Below are positions 17,999-25,407 of a DNA stretch of 64,000 bases, one piece after another (position 1 is the first letter of the stretch; every line of letters starts with the position of its first letter). The notes beneath the pieces were generated by a model. The model did not search any database, was not told where the DNA came from, and worked only from the letters and a program-made list of their open reading frames with translations. Where the stretch lies: contig NZ_JOBF01000013.1 of NCBI RefSeq assembly GCF_000718635.1, forward strand, positions 381,803 through 445,802, read 5' to 3'. The translations under genes were made by a program, and so were the position numbers. Source of the DNA: Streptomyces varsoviensis. GTDB taxonomy: Bacteria; Actinomycetota; Actinomycetes; Streptomycetales; Streptomycetaceae.

Positions 17999-18464
17999 CG
18001 GGAGTCACGGGCCGGCGGGCCCGGATGTCGGGCCCGAGCATCACGGTTCCACTCCCACTCGCCGCCGCAAAGGCGGCGGCGAGGTCGGCGGGGTCGGTCA
18101 GGAGCCCGGAGCCGTCCGGGCGTTGTACCCAGCCGCGGCCCCCGCTGTACTGGCCGACGGCGGGGCAGGGCAGACGCCAGCCCGGGCCCCGGAGCGTCAG
18201 CTCCGACAGGCCGCCGAGATGCTCCTGGGCCTTGTCGCCTACGAGCCAGCAGGCGAGGTTGTCTTCGGGGCAGCCGAGGACCGGCCCGAGCCTCCCCACG
18301 CGGCCGAGCGGCCGCATGACGTCGAGGGACGGCAGGAGCGGGGCCTCGACCACCGTCCACGCGGTGGAGGCGATCGGCGCGAGCCGATCGGCATTCCAGG
18401 CGCGCCAAACCGCGTCGGGACTGACCGCGCAGGACGCCAGCCAGGCATTGGCCTTTGCGCTCAT
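17988..18464 (-). CDS. Small protein of the prim-pol-like paralogue set (copy C)
   Basis: 158 residues. The shared pattern is TAWTVVEAPLLPSLDVMRPL, then RLGPVLGCPEDNLACWLVG, LRGPGWRLPCP and the closing GRGWVQRPDGSGLLTDPADLAAAFAAAS. Of the four copies it is closest to intact actinobacterial prim-pol domains in the middle (GPV ... ACWLVG ... W.LPCP), but lacks an Asp in the WTVVEA segment where FD-x-(I/V)-D is expected. The start ATG overlaps the stop of copy B by 4 bases (ATGA). Function unknown. Confidence 0.65.
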   Translation of the reverse strand: MSAKANAWLASCAVSPDAVWRAWNADRLAPIASTAWTVVEAPLLPSLDVMRPLGRVGRLGPVLGCPEDNLACWLVGDKAQEHLGGLSELTLRGPGWRLPCPAVGQYSGGRGWVQRPDGSGLLTDPADLAAAFAAASGSGTVMLGPDIRARRPVTPDAR

Positions 18465-18949
18465 GACTGGGGTCCCTCGTCGTCGCGGTTGATGTCCGCG
18501 GCTGCTGTGACCAGGGCGCGTACGGCCGAGGCGGGGCTCAGGACGCCGTCCGGCGGGATGATCCAGTGGGCGCGCGACCCTTCGCAGGTGCGCGGTGAGG
18601 GCAGGCCGATGTAGTGGGCCTCGCGTTCGGTGGTCGTCACGCACTCCACCGCCGCATCCCACCCGGCGGCGGTCCCGGGCGGCACAAGAACGACGTAGTT
18701 CCCGCCGACGCGGGCCACGGGCCCGGTGACCCCGAAGCAGTACATCATCGCCCGCACCCACCCCCGATGCCGCCCCGCCGCCACGCCGTGCACCAAGGAG
18801 GCGGGCAACTTCACCGCCTCCCACGCCGGCCCGACGAGGAACAGGGCAACGCCCCGGCGGTACCACTCGTCCGCGGCTGCTTGAGCCGCTTCCCGGCTGG
18901 CAGTCAAAAGCCTCGCCGCCGCGTGATCTTGTTGCAGGGGAAACATCAT
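18461..18949 (-). CDS. Small protein of the prim-pol-like paralogue set (copy B)
   Basis: 162 residues. An N-terminal helix rich in Ala (AREAAQAAADEWYRRGVALF) precedes WEAVKLPASLVHGVAA, then CFGVTGPVARVGGNYVVLVPPGTAAGWD, YIGLPSP and HWIIPPDGVLSPASAVRALVTAA. The pairing with copy A is easy to see (VECVTTTEREAHYIGLPSP against SESTYVAVPSP; HWIIPP against HWLIAP). The start overlaps the stop of copy A by 4 bases. Function unknown; no catalytic acidic pair is evident. Confidence 0.65.
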   Translation of the reverse strand: MMFPLQQDHAAARLLTASREAAQAAADEWYRRGVALFLVGPAWEAVKLPASLVHGVAAGRHRGWVRAMMYCFGVTGPVARVGGNYVVLVPPGTAAGWDAAVECVTTTEREAHYIGLPSPRTCEGSRAHWIIPPDGVLSPASAVRALVTAAADINRDDEGPQS

Positions 18950-19356
18950 GAGCCTTCCCGGCGGTGGTGCGGAGAGTCGACAGCGGCCCGCAACGCAAGG
19001 TGCAGCAGATCGGGGTCCGTGATGCAGCGGCTGAAGGTGGGGGCGATGAGCCAGTGCAAGCCCGTCGTGTCAGCCGAAGGGGATGGGACGGCCACGTACG
19101 TGGATTCGCTGCACAGCACGGTCTCGGGCAGATCCCAGCGTCGAACGCAGCCGGACTCGACGAGGAAATGCACGATGCGGGTCCATGGATCACAGATGAC
19201 CGGGCCGCATTGATCGCCGAGCCGTGTGATGGCGGCGGCGCCCAAGGTGTGCGGTGTGCGGACGGTGTCCCAGTACTCGCCTGCCGCGACGTGCCACACC
19301 GTGCCCTCGGGTGGGAGCCACGAGAACCAGGTACTGAGGCCGCCAGGGCCGTTCAC
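18946..19356 (-). CDS. Small protein of the prim-pol-like paralogue set (copy A)
   Basis: 136 residues from the GTG at 19356, which has AGGGA about 10 bases upstream; the frame is open further back but without convincing coding character. Landmarks are VWHVAAGEYWDTVRTP, CGPVICD, HFLVESG, TYVAVPSP and LHWLIAPTF ... DPDLLHLALRAAV. It is the first of the paralogue set after the XRE regulator gene, 103 bases downstream of that gene's stop, and couples to copy B through an ATGA overlap. Function unknown. Confidence 0.6.
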   Translation of the reverse strand: MNGPGGLSTWFSWLPPEGTVWHVAAGEYWDTVRTPHTLGAAAITRLGDQCGPVICDPWTRIVHFLVESGCVRRWDLPETVLCSESTYVAVPSPSADTTGLHWLIAPTFSRCITDPDLLHLALRAAVDSPHHRREGS

Positions 19357-19459
19357 CGGAGTCCGTCCCTGGCGCGGGGGCGGAGCGACGTGGGCGGGGC
19401 TGCATCGGTCATGGACAGATGGTGATCCCCGAGAAGGGCCCTGACTGACCCAGTGTGGG

Positions 19460-20644
19460 TCACCCCCTTGCGTGGCACCAATCGCAGAAGGCATCGAGTT
19501 CATCGCGCTCAGCCCGCTTGATGCGGCGGATCGTGGCGACGTCATCGCGGACCCACAAGTGTTCGCGGGCGTGCTGTGGGGCGATCCGGCGGGCGCGTTG
19601 CAGCGACTTGAACGCGGCGTCGGGCTTCGCGGACCACAACTCGGCGCGAGCCAGCTCGATGTAGAACCCGGATCGGCGCTCCTGGCCCATGTCGCGAGGA
19701 GGTGACCAGGAACTGGCGACATCCAGCGCGCGCTGAAGGTGCTCGCCGCCGAGGCTGACAGCCACGGAGACCTCGTGGATACGGGCCGAGTCCGGGCCGA
19801 ACGCCGTACCGCAGTAGATGGCTTCGGGGACTCGGTCGGCGTGGGCGAGGGCTTCGTCCAGGTGCTCGGTGGCCGCGGCGACATCGCCCGCGCGGCCGGC
19901 GATGACGGCGGCCCTCATGTGCAGGGCGCCGCGTGCGGCAATGGCTTGTGGCCGGGAGGGCGGCGGCGCTGCATCGATGGCGGCTTGGAGGGCGCGAAGC
20001 CCGGCACCATGAGCGCGGGCGGCGAAGTGGACCTCGGTGCGCACGTAGGCGGTGTGGGCGTTCAGCAGAGGGTCCTCAGCGAACTCCGCCGCCCAGCGCA
20101 TGAGGTCGATCAGCCGGGCGGACAAGTCATGGGCCCGGTACTTGTAGGCGACGGCGTCGGCTGTGCGGTAGGCCGCCACCAGCAGCGATGCCACTTCGGA
20201 CCGTGTTTCCGCCGGGGCAGCATGGAAGGCACGGGACAACTCGGCCAGCAGTTCGGGTAGGTGGCGGGTGATGTGTACGTACTGGGCGCCGAGCCGCCAC
20301 TGGACGGCTTTCCCCGTCGTTGCGGACAGCTCTTGCAGAGGACGGACGGGACCGTCATCAGGCATGTCGTAGGTGGCGATGACCGCGGACAGGGCTGGCA
20401 TGGCCTGATGAACCCGGTTGTCGGACCGGCCGTGATCGGGCAGTAGCGCCGAGGGGTCGACGCCCAGAGCTCCGGCGATGGCGTCCAGGACACCGTCACC
20501 CGCCCCGCGGGCCCCGCGCTCGATCTTGCAGAGTGTTCCGAGACCGATGTTGGCGGCCGTGGCCAACTGCACCTGCGTCATGCGGGCCATCCGTCGCCGG
20601 TAGGCGATCCGCCGGCCTACTTCCAGGGCGAGTTCGGACGGCAT
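19460..20644 (-). CDS. XRE-type regulator with helical-repeat C-terminus
   Basis: 394 residues. An N-terminal XRE helix-turn-helix (RRMARMTQVQLATAANIGLGTLCKIERG, about 17-44) is followed by an all-helical C-terminal two-thirds, Ala/Arg-rich and TPR-like (ARGALHMRAAVIAGRAGDVAAATEHLDEAL; FYIELARAELWSAKPDAAFKSLQRARRIA). The ATG at 20644 has a GGGGGGT ribosome-binding site. HTH plus TPR-like proteins of this kind in actinomycetes often act as peptide-responsive or developmental regulators with neighbouring small genes. It heads the cassette of four paralogous small genes, and sits 100 bases after a HAD gene on the same strand. Confidence 0.8.
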   Translation of the reverse strand: MPSELALEVGRRIAYRRRMARMTQVQLATAANIGLGTLCKIERGARGAGDGVLDAIAGALGVDPSALLPDHGRSDNRVHQAMPALSAVIATYDMPDDGPVRPLQELSATTGKAVQWRLGAQYVHITRHLPELLAELSRAFHAAPAETRSEVASLLVAAYRTADAVAYKYRAHDLSARLIDLMRWAAEFAEDPLLNAHTAYVRTEVHFAARAHGAGLRALQAAIDAAPPPSRPQAIAARGALHMRAAVIAGRAGDVAAATEHLDEALAHADRVPEAIYCGTAFGPDSARIHEVSVAVSLGGEHLQRALDVASSWSPPRDMGQERRSGFYIELARAELWSAKPDAAFKSLQRARRIAPQHAREHLWVRDDVATIRRIKRAERDELDAFCDWCHARG

Positions 20645-20744
20645 AGGTACCCCCCGTTCGGTTGGTGCCACGCACCGAAGAGGATTACCACGGTGCAGGG
20701 TATGACCGGCCCACCAATGCTGCTGATGGGCCGAGTTGTTCCAC

Positions 20745-21383
20745 CTATTCGTTGATAAGCGCGGTGAGGTCGGTGAGCGAGGAGATTCGCCAGTCCGCTG
20801 CGGCGGCCTCGGGGGCGTCAGCCCACAAGTGCCCCCACGGACCACGCCGGATGTGTGCCGCTCTCAGCCCCGCGGCCTTGGCGGGGATGACGTCGTTGGC
20901 GGGGTTGTCGCCGACGTAGACGGTTGCGTACGGCTCGGCCTGGGCGAGGTCGATAACGCGCTCGAAGAAGTGCGGTGAGGGCTTGGCGACGCCCCACTCC
21001 GCTGAGGTGGCGACGGCGTCGGCGGGCAGTTCGAGGGCGCGCAGGAGTTCGCCTACCCGGGCTGTCTGATTGCCGGCGACAACGACTCGTACGCCCAGCT
21101 TGCGGAGTCCGCTGAGGGCTGGGCGCACGTCGGGGTACAGGTCCGAGTCGTCGAGCGCTTCGCCCTGCCCAGCCGCCTCGCGTGCCAGGTACTCGGCGCG
21201 GATGTCGATGCCCGGGCAGGCGAGGCGGAGGGCATCGGCGTTGTCGCGCCCTTGGGCGGTGACGGCCCCGACGAGGGCCGACAGGGTGTGGCGGGGGATG
21301 TGCAGCCAGTCCGCCCACGATCCCCAGTACCGGTCGTCGTTGGTCAGCGTTTCTCCGACGTCGAAGACGATGGTCTCGATCAC
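20745..21383 (-). CDS. HAD-superfamily hydrolase
   Basis: About 212 residues. HAD motif I is FDVGETLT with nucleophile Asp8, motif II is VVAGNQTA, the conserved Lys is in EWGVAKPSP, and motif IV is VYVGDNPANDVIPAKAAG. The cap (DDRYWGSWADWL ... CPGIDIRAEYLAREAAG) is of the helical C1 type. Likely a small-molecule phosphatase. Motif I has Gly in place of the usual second Asp, which occurs in genuine HAD enzymes. The GTG at 21383 gives the usual VIETIVFDVGET start; the GTG at 21395 is an alternative. It is the most upstream gene of the minus-strand block ending at 17327. Confidence 0.82.
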   Translation of the reverse strand: MIETIVFDVGETLTNDDRYWGSWADWLHIPRHTLSALVGAVTAQGRDNADALRLACPGIDIRAEYLAREAAGQGEALDDSDLYPDVRPALSGLRKLGVRVVVAGNQTARVGELLRALELPADAVATSAEWGVAKPSPHFFERVIDLAQAEPYATVYVGDNPANDVIPAKAAGLRAAHIRRGPWGHLWADAPEAAAADWRISSLTDLTALINE

Positions 21384-21638
21384 ACCACGGCACACTACGG
21401 GGCGGTTGACCTGTCTTTCACCTGGTGTGCCGCACTCGCGGAGATGACAGATCCCTGTTCGGTGCGGCAGGAAGCAGGGCCGGGCGAATCAGGCGAGCAC
21501 GAGGTGACCGCGACGGTCCTGGCTGCGGGGCTTCCGCGCGGCCGGTGGCGCCCCCGGGGAGCCGGGTGATGGCCGGCGGTGTCCGGGGCCGGCCGGTCGG
21601 CTCTGGGGCGCTGGGGGCCCGTGGCGGAGGATGCCGGT

Positions 21639-22319
21639 ATGACTGGTACCGATACGCCATGGGGGCGATGGGAGCCCGCGCCCCTGTCCGAAGTGGCCGA
21701 CCTCTTCTCGGCCGGTACGACGCGCGGAGCGCGGTGGTGGATTGCCGGTGGGTATGCCATCGAACTCGCCGTGGGCCGGGCCTTCCGGGACCACGGCGAC
21801 ATCGACGTTCTGCTGCTGCGCCGCGACCAACTCGCCGTGCAGCGCGCGCTGCACGGCTGGCAGTGGTGGGCGGCCGACCCGCCCGGCACGCTCAGACCCT
21901 GGGCGGAGGGCGAACCGCTGCCGGACCACGTCCACGACATCTGGTGCCGCCCCGGCCCCGCCGAGCCCTGGCGGATTCAGGTCATGCTCGACGAGAGCGA
22001 GAGCGAGAGCGAGAGCGAGAGCGAGAGCGAGAGCGACGGCACGGAGTGGGTCTCGCGCCGTGACAGCGGGGTGCGCCGCCCCATCGAGTCCATCGGCGCT
22101 CAGGCGCCCGGGCCCGTGCCGTACCTGGTGCCCGAGGTGCAGCTCTACTACAAGGCGCAGGACCCGCGCCCGAAGGACGAGGAGGATTTCGCCGCGGCGC
22201 TGCCGGTCCTCACGGCAGGGGCCCGACGCTGGCTGATGTCCGCGCTGGAGCGTACGTACGGGCGCCATCACCCCTGGTCGCGGCGGTTGGGGGCGGCGCG
22301 CGGCGGGTGTGCGCCGTGA
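21639..22319 (+). CDS. Nucleotidyltransferase-fold protein
   Basis: 226 residues. The signature of minimal nucleotidyltransferases is present: GGYAIELAVGR, then RDHGDIDVLLL with the metal-binding Asp54 and Asp56. The C-terminal YLVPEVQLYYKA segment with nearby DEEDFAAALPVL matches aminoglycoside/lincosamide adenylyltransferase-like proteins. Such proteins nucleotidylate small molecules, sometimes antibiotics; substrate unknown. The ATG at 21639 has GGCGGAGG upstream. A microsatellite coding for seven Glu-Ser dipeptides interrupts it at about residues 119-132, between the catalytic and C-terminal parts. Confidence 0.8.
   Translation: MTGTDTPWGRWEPAPLSEVADLFSAGTTRGARWWIAGGYAIELAVGRAFRDHGDIDVLLLRRDQLAVQRALHGWQWWAADPPGTLRPWAEGEPLPDHVHDIWCRPGPAEPWRIQVMLDESESESESESESESDGTEWVSRRDSGVRRPIESIGAQAPGPVPYLVPEVQLYYKAQDPRPKDEEDFAAALPVLTAGARRWLMSALERTYGRHHPWSRRLGAARGGCAP
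21993..22034. repeat. GAGAGC hexanucleotide repeat, seven copies
   Basis: Seven exact copies of GAGAGC inside the nucleotidyltransferase gene, translated as (Glu-Ser)7. A six-base unit keeps the frame when copy number changes, so it is a length-variable tract, not an on/off switch. Confidence 0.95.
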
Positions 22320-22390
22320 GCCTTTCGGGTGGCGCGAATCCACCGACGGCGAGGTGTCGAGAACGGCCCGTCCGCTCCGACGTCTCCTGT

Positions 22391-22506
22391 GAGAGGCGCC
22401 CGGCCCACCGGGTGTCCTGGAGAGGCGCCCGGCCCACCGGGCGTTCTGGAGAGGCGCCCGGCCCACCGGGTGACCCGGAGAGGCGCCCGACCCACCGGGT
22501 GTCCTG
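22391..22506. repeat. Four tandem 29-bp repeats with internal dyad
   Basis: Four copies of a 29-bp unit beginning GAGAGGCGCCCGGCCCACC and ending near GTGTCCTG, with few substitutions and no spacers. Each unit contains CCCGG-N-CCGGG arms able to form a short hairpin. The array fills the gap between the nucleotidyltransferase and the YciI gene and ends just before the latter's ribosome-binding site. Confidence 0.9.
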
Positions 22507-22527
22507 GAGAGAGGATCGGTGAGGACG

Positions 22528-22947
22528 ATGAAGTACCTGATCATGCTGCTCGCCAAGCAGTCCGACTACGACGCCATGAGCGGCTCCCCGGCCCCCGGCG
22601 AACCGGCGTGGACGGAGAAGGATCTTCAGGCCATGTACGGCCACATGGGAGCTATCAACGACAACCTCGCCGAGTCGGGCGAACTGGTCGACGCGCAGGG
22701 CCTCACCGAGCCCTCCCAGGCCAAGCTCGTCACCGCGGCGAAGGACGGCACGCCCATCGTCTCGGACGGGCCGTACGGGGAGGCCAAAGAAGTCCTCGCC
22801 GGGTACTGGGTGGTCGACTGCGAGAACATCGAGCGCGCCACACAGATCGCGGCCCGCGCCTGCGCCTGCCCCCATCCGGAGGGCGTGCGGACCTACCCGG
22901 TGGTGGTGCAGCCGATCGGGGAGGAGGGGTGTGGGGACGAGATGTAA
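22528..22947 (+). CDS. YciI/DGPF-family protein
   Basis: 139 residues of the ferredoxin-like YCII fold. The family signature appears as SDGPYGEAKEVLAGYW with DGPY at 80-83 in place of the canonical DGPF. It lies 42 bases upstream of an ECF sigma gene with a long C-terminal extension; DGPF proteins are the hallmark neighbours of the ECF42 group and are usually its target genes. The ATG at 22528 gives the usual MKYLIML start; a GTG at 22519 is an alternative. The biochemical role of DGPF proteins is unclear. Confidence 0.85.
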   Translation: MKYLIMLLAKQSDYDAMSGSPAPGEPAWTEKDLQAMYGHMGAINDNLAESGELVDAQGLTEPSQAKLVTAAKDGTPIVSDGPYGEAKEVLAGYWVVDCENIERATQIAARACACPHPEGVRTYPVVVQPIGEEGCGDEM

Positions 22948-22989
22948 GGGGCGGCGGGACGCCGGGGGCGGCCCGCGAGAGGTGGTGCC

Positions 22990-24249
22990 ATGGAGGACGC
23001 CGTGGGGGACGAGGACCTGCTGCGCGGCCTCGCGCCGCAGGTCCTCGGCGCGCTCGTACGCCGGTACGGGCACTTCGACGCCGCCGAGGACGCGGTGCAG
23101 GAGGCGCTGCTCGCCGCGGCCGTCCAGTGGCCCGCCCGGGGCCGGCCGGACAACCCGCGCGGCTGGCTGATCCGCGTCGCCTCCCGCCGCCTGACCGACG
23201 AACTGCGCGCCGAGGAGGCACGCAGGCGCCGGGAGGAGAACGCCGCCGCCCTGACGCCGCGCGACGAGTTCAGCGCGCCGCCGCCCGGCGAGGGGCGCGC
23301 CCCGTCCGAGGACGACACCCTCCTCCTGCTCTTCCTGTGCTGCCACCCCGAACTGACCCCGGCCGCGCAGATCGCGCTCACCCTGCGCGCCGTCGCGGGC
23401 CTGACCACCGCGGAGATCGCGCGCGCCCATCTCGTACCCGAGGCGACGATGGCGCAGCGGATCAGCCGGGCGAAGAAGCGCGTCAAGGCGTCGGGGGTCC
23501 CCTTCGGCCGGCCGGACCACCCCGAGCGCGAAGAACGCCTGGCCGCCGTCCTCCAGGCGCTCTACCTGCTCTTCAACGAGGGGTACACGGCGACGTCCGG
23601 CAGCAGCCTGCAACGGGCCGAGCTGTCCGGCGAGGCCATCCGCCTCACCCACGAGGTCCACCGGCTCCTGCCGGAAGACGGCGAGGTGACGGCGCTGCTG
23701 GCCCTGATGCTGCTCACGGACGCCCGGCGCCCCGCCCGTACCGGACCGGACGGCGATCTCGTACCGCTCGCCGAACAGGACCGGACCGCGTGGGACCGCG
23801 AGGCCATCGACGAGGGGACGGCGCTGGTCGAACGGGCCCTGTCGGCTCGTACGCCGCCCGGCCCGTACCAGCTCCAGGCGGCGATCGCCGCGCTCCACGA
23901 CGAGGCGGAGCGGCCCGAGGACACCGACTGGCCGCAGATCCTCGCCCTCTACCGTCTTCTCGAACGCCTCGCGCCCGGGCCCATGGTCACGCTCAACCAC
24001 GCCGTCGCGCTCGCGATGGTCCACGGCCCGCGGGCCGGGCTCGGCCTCCTCGCGACCCTCGACGCCGACGCGCGGCTGGCGGGGCACCACCGCCTCGACG
24101 CGGTCCGCGCCCACCTCCTGGAACGGGCGGGCGATCTCGAAGCGGCGCGGGCCGCCTACCAGTTGGCCGCGAAGCGCACCGCCAGCCTGCCCGAACGCCG
24201 CTACCTCCAGGCGCGCGCTACCAGGCTGAGTGCGGAGAGCGCCGGATGA
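22990..24249 (+). CDS. ECF42-type RNA polymerase sigma factor with C-terminal extension
   Basis: 419 residues, about twice the size of a plain ECF sigma. Region 2 is at about 20-80 (FDAAEDAVQEALLAAAVQWP; NPRGWLIRVASRRLTDELR) and region 4 at about 115-165 (TLRAVAGLTTAEIARAHLVPEATMAQRISRAKKRVK). A helical TPR-like extension follows (LYLLFNEGYTATSG; VTLNHAVALAMVHGPRAGLGLL; ERAGDLEAARAAYQLAA). In ECF42 proteins this extension replaces an anti-sigma factor and is needed for activity. The YciI gene upstream fits. Its last 32 bases overlap the convergent AsnC-type gene. Confidence 0.88.
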   Translation: MEDAVGDEDLLRGLAPQVLGALVRRYGHFDAAEDAVQEALLAAAVQWPARGRPDNPRGWLIRVASRRLTDELRAEEARRRREENAAALTPRDEFSAPPPGEGRAPSEDDTLLLLFLCCHPELTPAAQIALTLRAVAGLTTAEIARAHLVPEATMAQRISRAKKRVKASGVPFGRPDHPEREERLAAVLQALYLLFNEGYTATSGSSLQRAELSGEAIRLTHEVHRLLPEDGEVTALLALMLLTDARRPARTGPDGDLVPLAEQDRTAWDREAIDEGTALVERALSARTPPGPYQLQAAIAALHDEAERPEDTDWPQILALYRLLERLAPGPMVTLNHAVALAMVHGPRAGLGLLATLDADARLAGHHRLDAVRAHLLERAGDLEAARAAYQLAAKRTASLPERRYLQARATRLSAESAG

Positions 24250-25264
24250 TCCCGGTCCGCTTGACGGTCGACAGGATCGGGACCGTCTCGATGCCGGTGA
24301 TCCGCTCCAGCGCGCCGACCGTGGTGGTGAGGAACGCGTAGAGCGCGTCCAGATCGGCCGCGGCCACCGCGACCAGCAGATTGGCCGGCCCGGTGGTGGC
24401 CGCCGCGAACCGCACCTGCGGGTGGTCGCTCAGCGCCCGCGCCGTCTCCTCCAGCCCGCCGGGCGTCACCGTGATCCACAGCAGCGCCTCGGCGTGCACG
24501 CCCAGCAGTGCCAGATCCACCTCGGTCGCCGGCCGCACGGCCCCGTCGCGTACGAGCGCGTCCAGCCGGCGTCGCGCGGTGAGCGCCGAGACCCCCGCGC
24601 GGTGCCCCAACTCCCCGTACGTGGCACGGCCGTCCGCCGCCAGGGCCTCTACGAGCGCGTCGTCGACGGCGGTTACGGGCGTGCCGGCGGTTACGGGTGT
24701 GTCGACGGGTACGGGCGTGTCGGCGGGTACGGGCGCGGCTTCCCGTACGGCGGTGGTGACGGGGCCGGGGGAGAGGAGGGCTAGCTGCTCAGGGGTCAGG
24801 AGCCCGGCCGTCCACCGCAGCGACGCCGGATGGACACGCATGAGACTGTGCGCGGTCCAGGAGTCGACGGCGGCGGTGGCGGGCAGATCGCGCAGCAGCA
24901 GCGCGTTGCGGGCGTCGGGACCGGCCAGGAACACGATCGTGCAGATCTCGTCGCCGCCGCCCATCACATCCACCCACACCGTGTCCTGCCGGCGCGCCAG
25001 CGTGGCCGCGACCGCGCGAATGCGCTGCGGGCGGCAGCGGACGCGCAACGCCATCGGGACGAGCCCGGTGAAGTGGGCGGGGCTGCGCACCGCCGTCGCC
25101 CGCAGCGTCCCGTCCTGGAACAGCGGCGCGGCCCGGCGCACGACCGTACGTTCCGAAATGCCCAGACACGCGGCGACGGTGCGCCAGGAGGCGCGGGGCG
25201 ACGCGAGGAGCACGGCGGTGATCCGGCGGTCTGTCTCGTCGAGGGAGTGGCGCACATTCGGCAT
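24218..25264 (-). CDS. Lrp/AsnC-family regulator with two tandem AsnC modules
   Basis: 348 residues made of two AsnC-like halves. The first HTH is LDETDRRITAVLLASPRASWRTVAACLGISERTVVRR (about 8-44); the second is VDDALVEALAADGRATYGELGHRAGVSALTARRRLDAL (about 205-245). Ligand-binding AsnC_trans domains follow each. The linker contains degenerate PVPADTPVPVDTPVTAGTPV repeats. The ATG at 25264 is the sensible start (MPNVRHSLDETDRR). It is divergent from the carboxylesterase gene and may control it; amino acids are typical effectors of the family. The 3' ends of this gene and the ECF sigma gene overlap by 32 bases. Confidence 0.85.
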   Translation of the reverse strand: MPNVRHSLDETDRRITAVLLASPRASWRTVAACLGISERTVVRRAAPLFQDGTLRATAVRSPAHFTGLVPMALRVRCRPQRIRAVAATLARRQDTVWVDVMGGGDEICTIVFLAGPDARNALLLRDLPATAAVDSWTAHSLMRVHPASLRWTAGLLTPEQLALLSPGPVTTAVREAAPVPADTPVPVDTPVTAGTPVTAVDDALVEALAADGRATYGELGHRAGVSALTARRRLDALVRDGAVRPATEVDLALLGVHAEALLWITVTPGGLEETARALSDHPQVRFAAATTGPANLLVAVAAADLDALYAFLTTTVGALERITGIETVPILSTVKRTGIIRRSPHSAW

Positions 25265-25407
25265 GCTAGGCCGCTTCCGTGTCCGTATTTCTCCTTGAGA
25301 GTGGAGAATCATGGCCACAATCGGCTGGAGCCCGTAAAACGATCACGAGGTCGATGACGAGACCGGCGACGAGACCGGTGCGGGGTGCGCACAGGGAGGC
25401 GACGACG

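Noticed and set aside
17327..21383. Calling the block a toxin-antitoxin or phage remnant
   Set aside because: No known toxin, antitoxin, integrase or phage structural motif is visible; only the regulator and small proteins of unknown function are.
22391..22506. Possible CRISPR array because of four regular repeats of 29 bp
   Set aside because: The repeats are directly adjacent with no spacers, and no cas gene is in the window. It is a plain tandem repeat.
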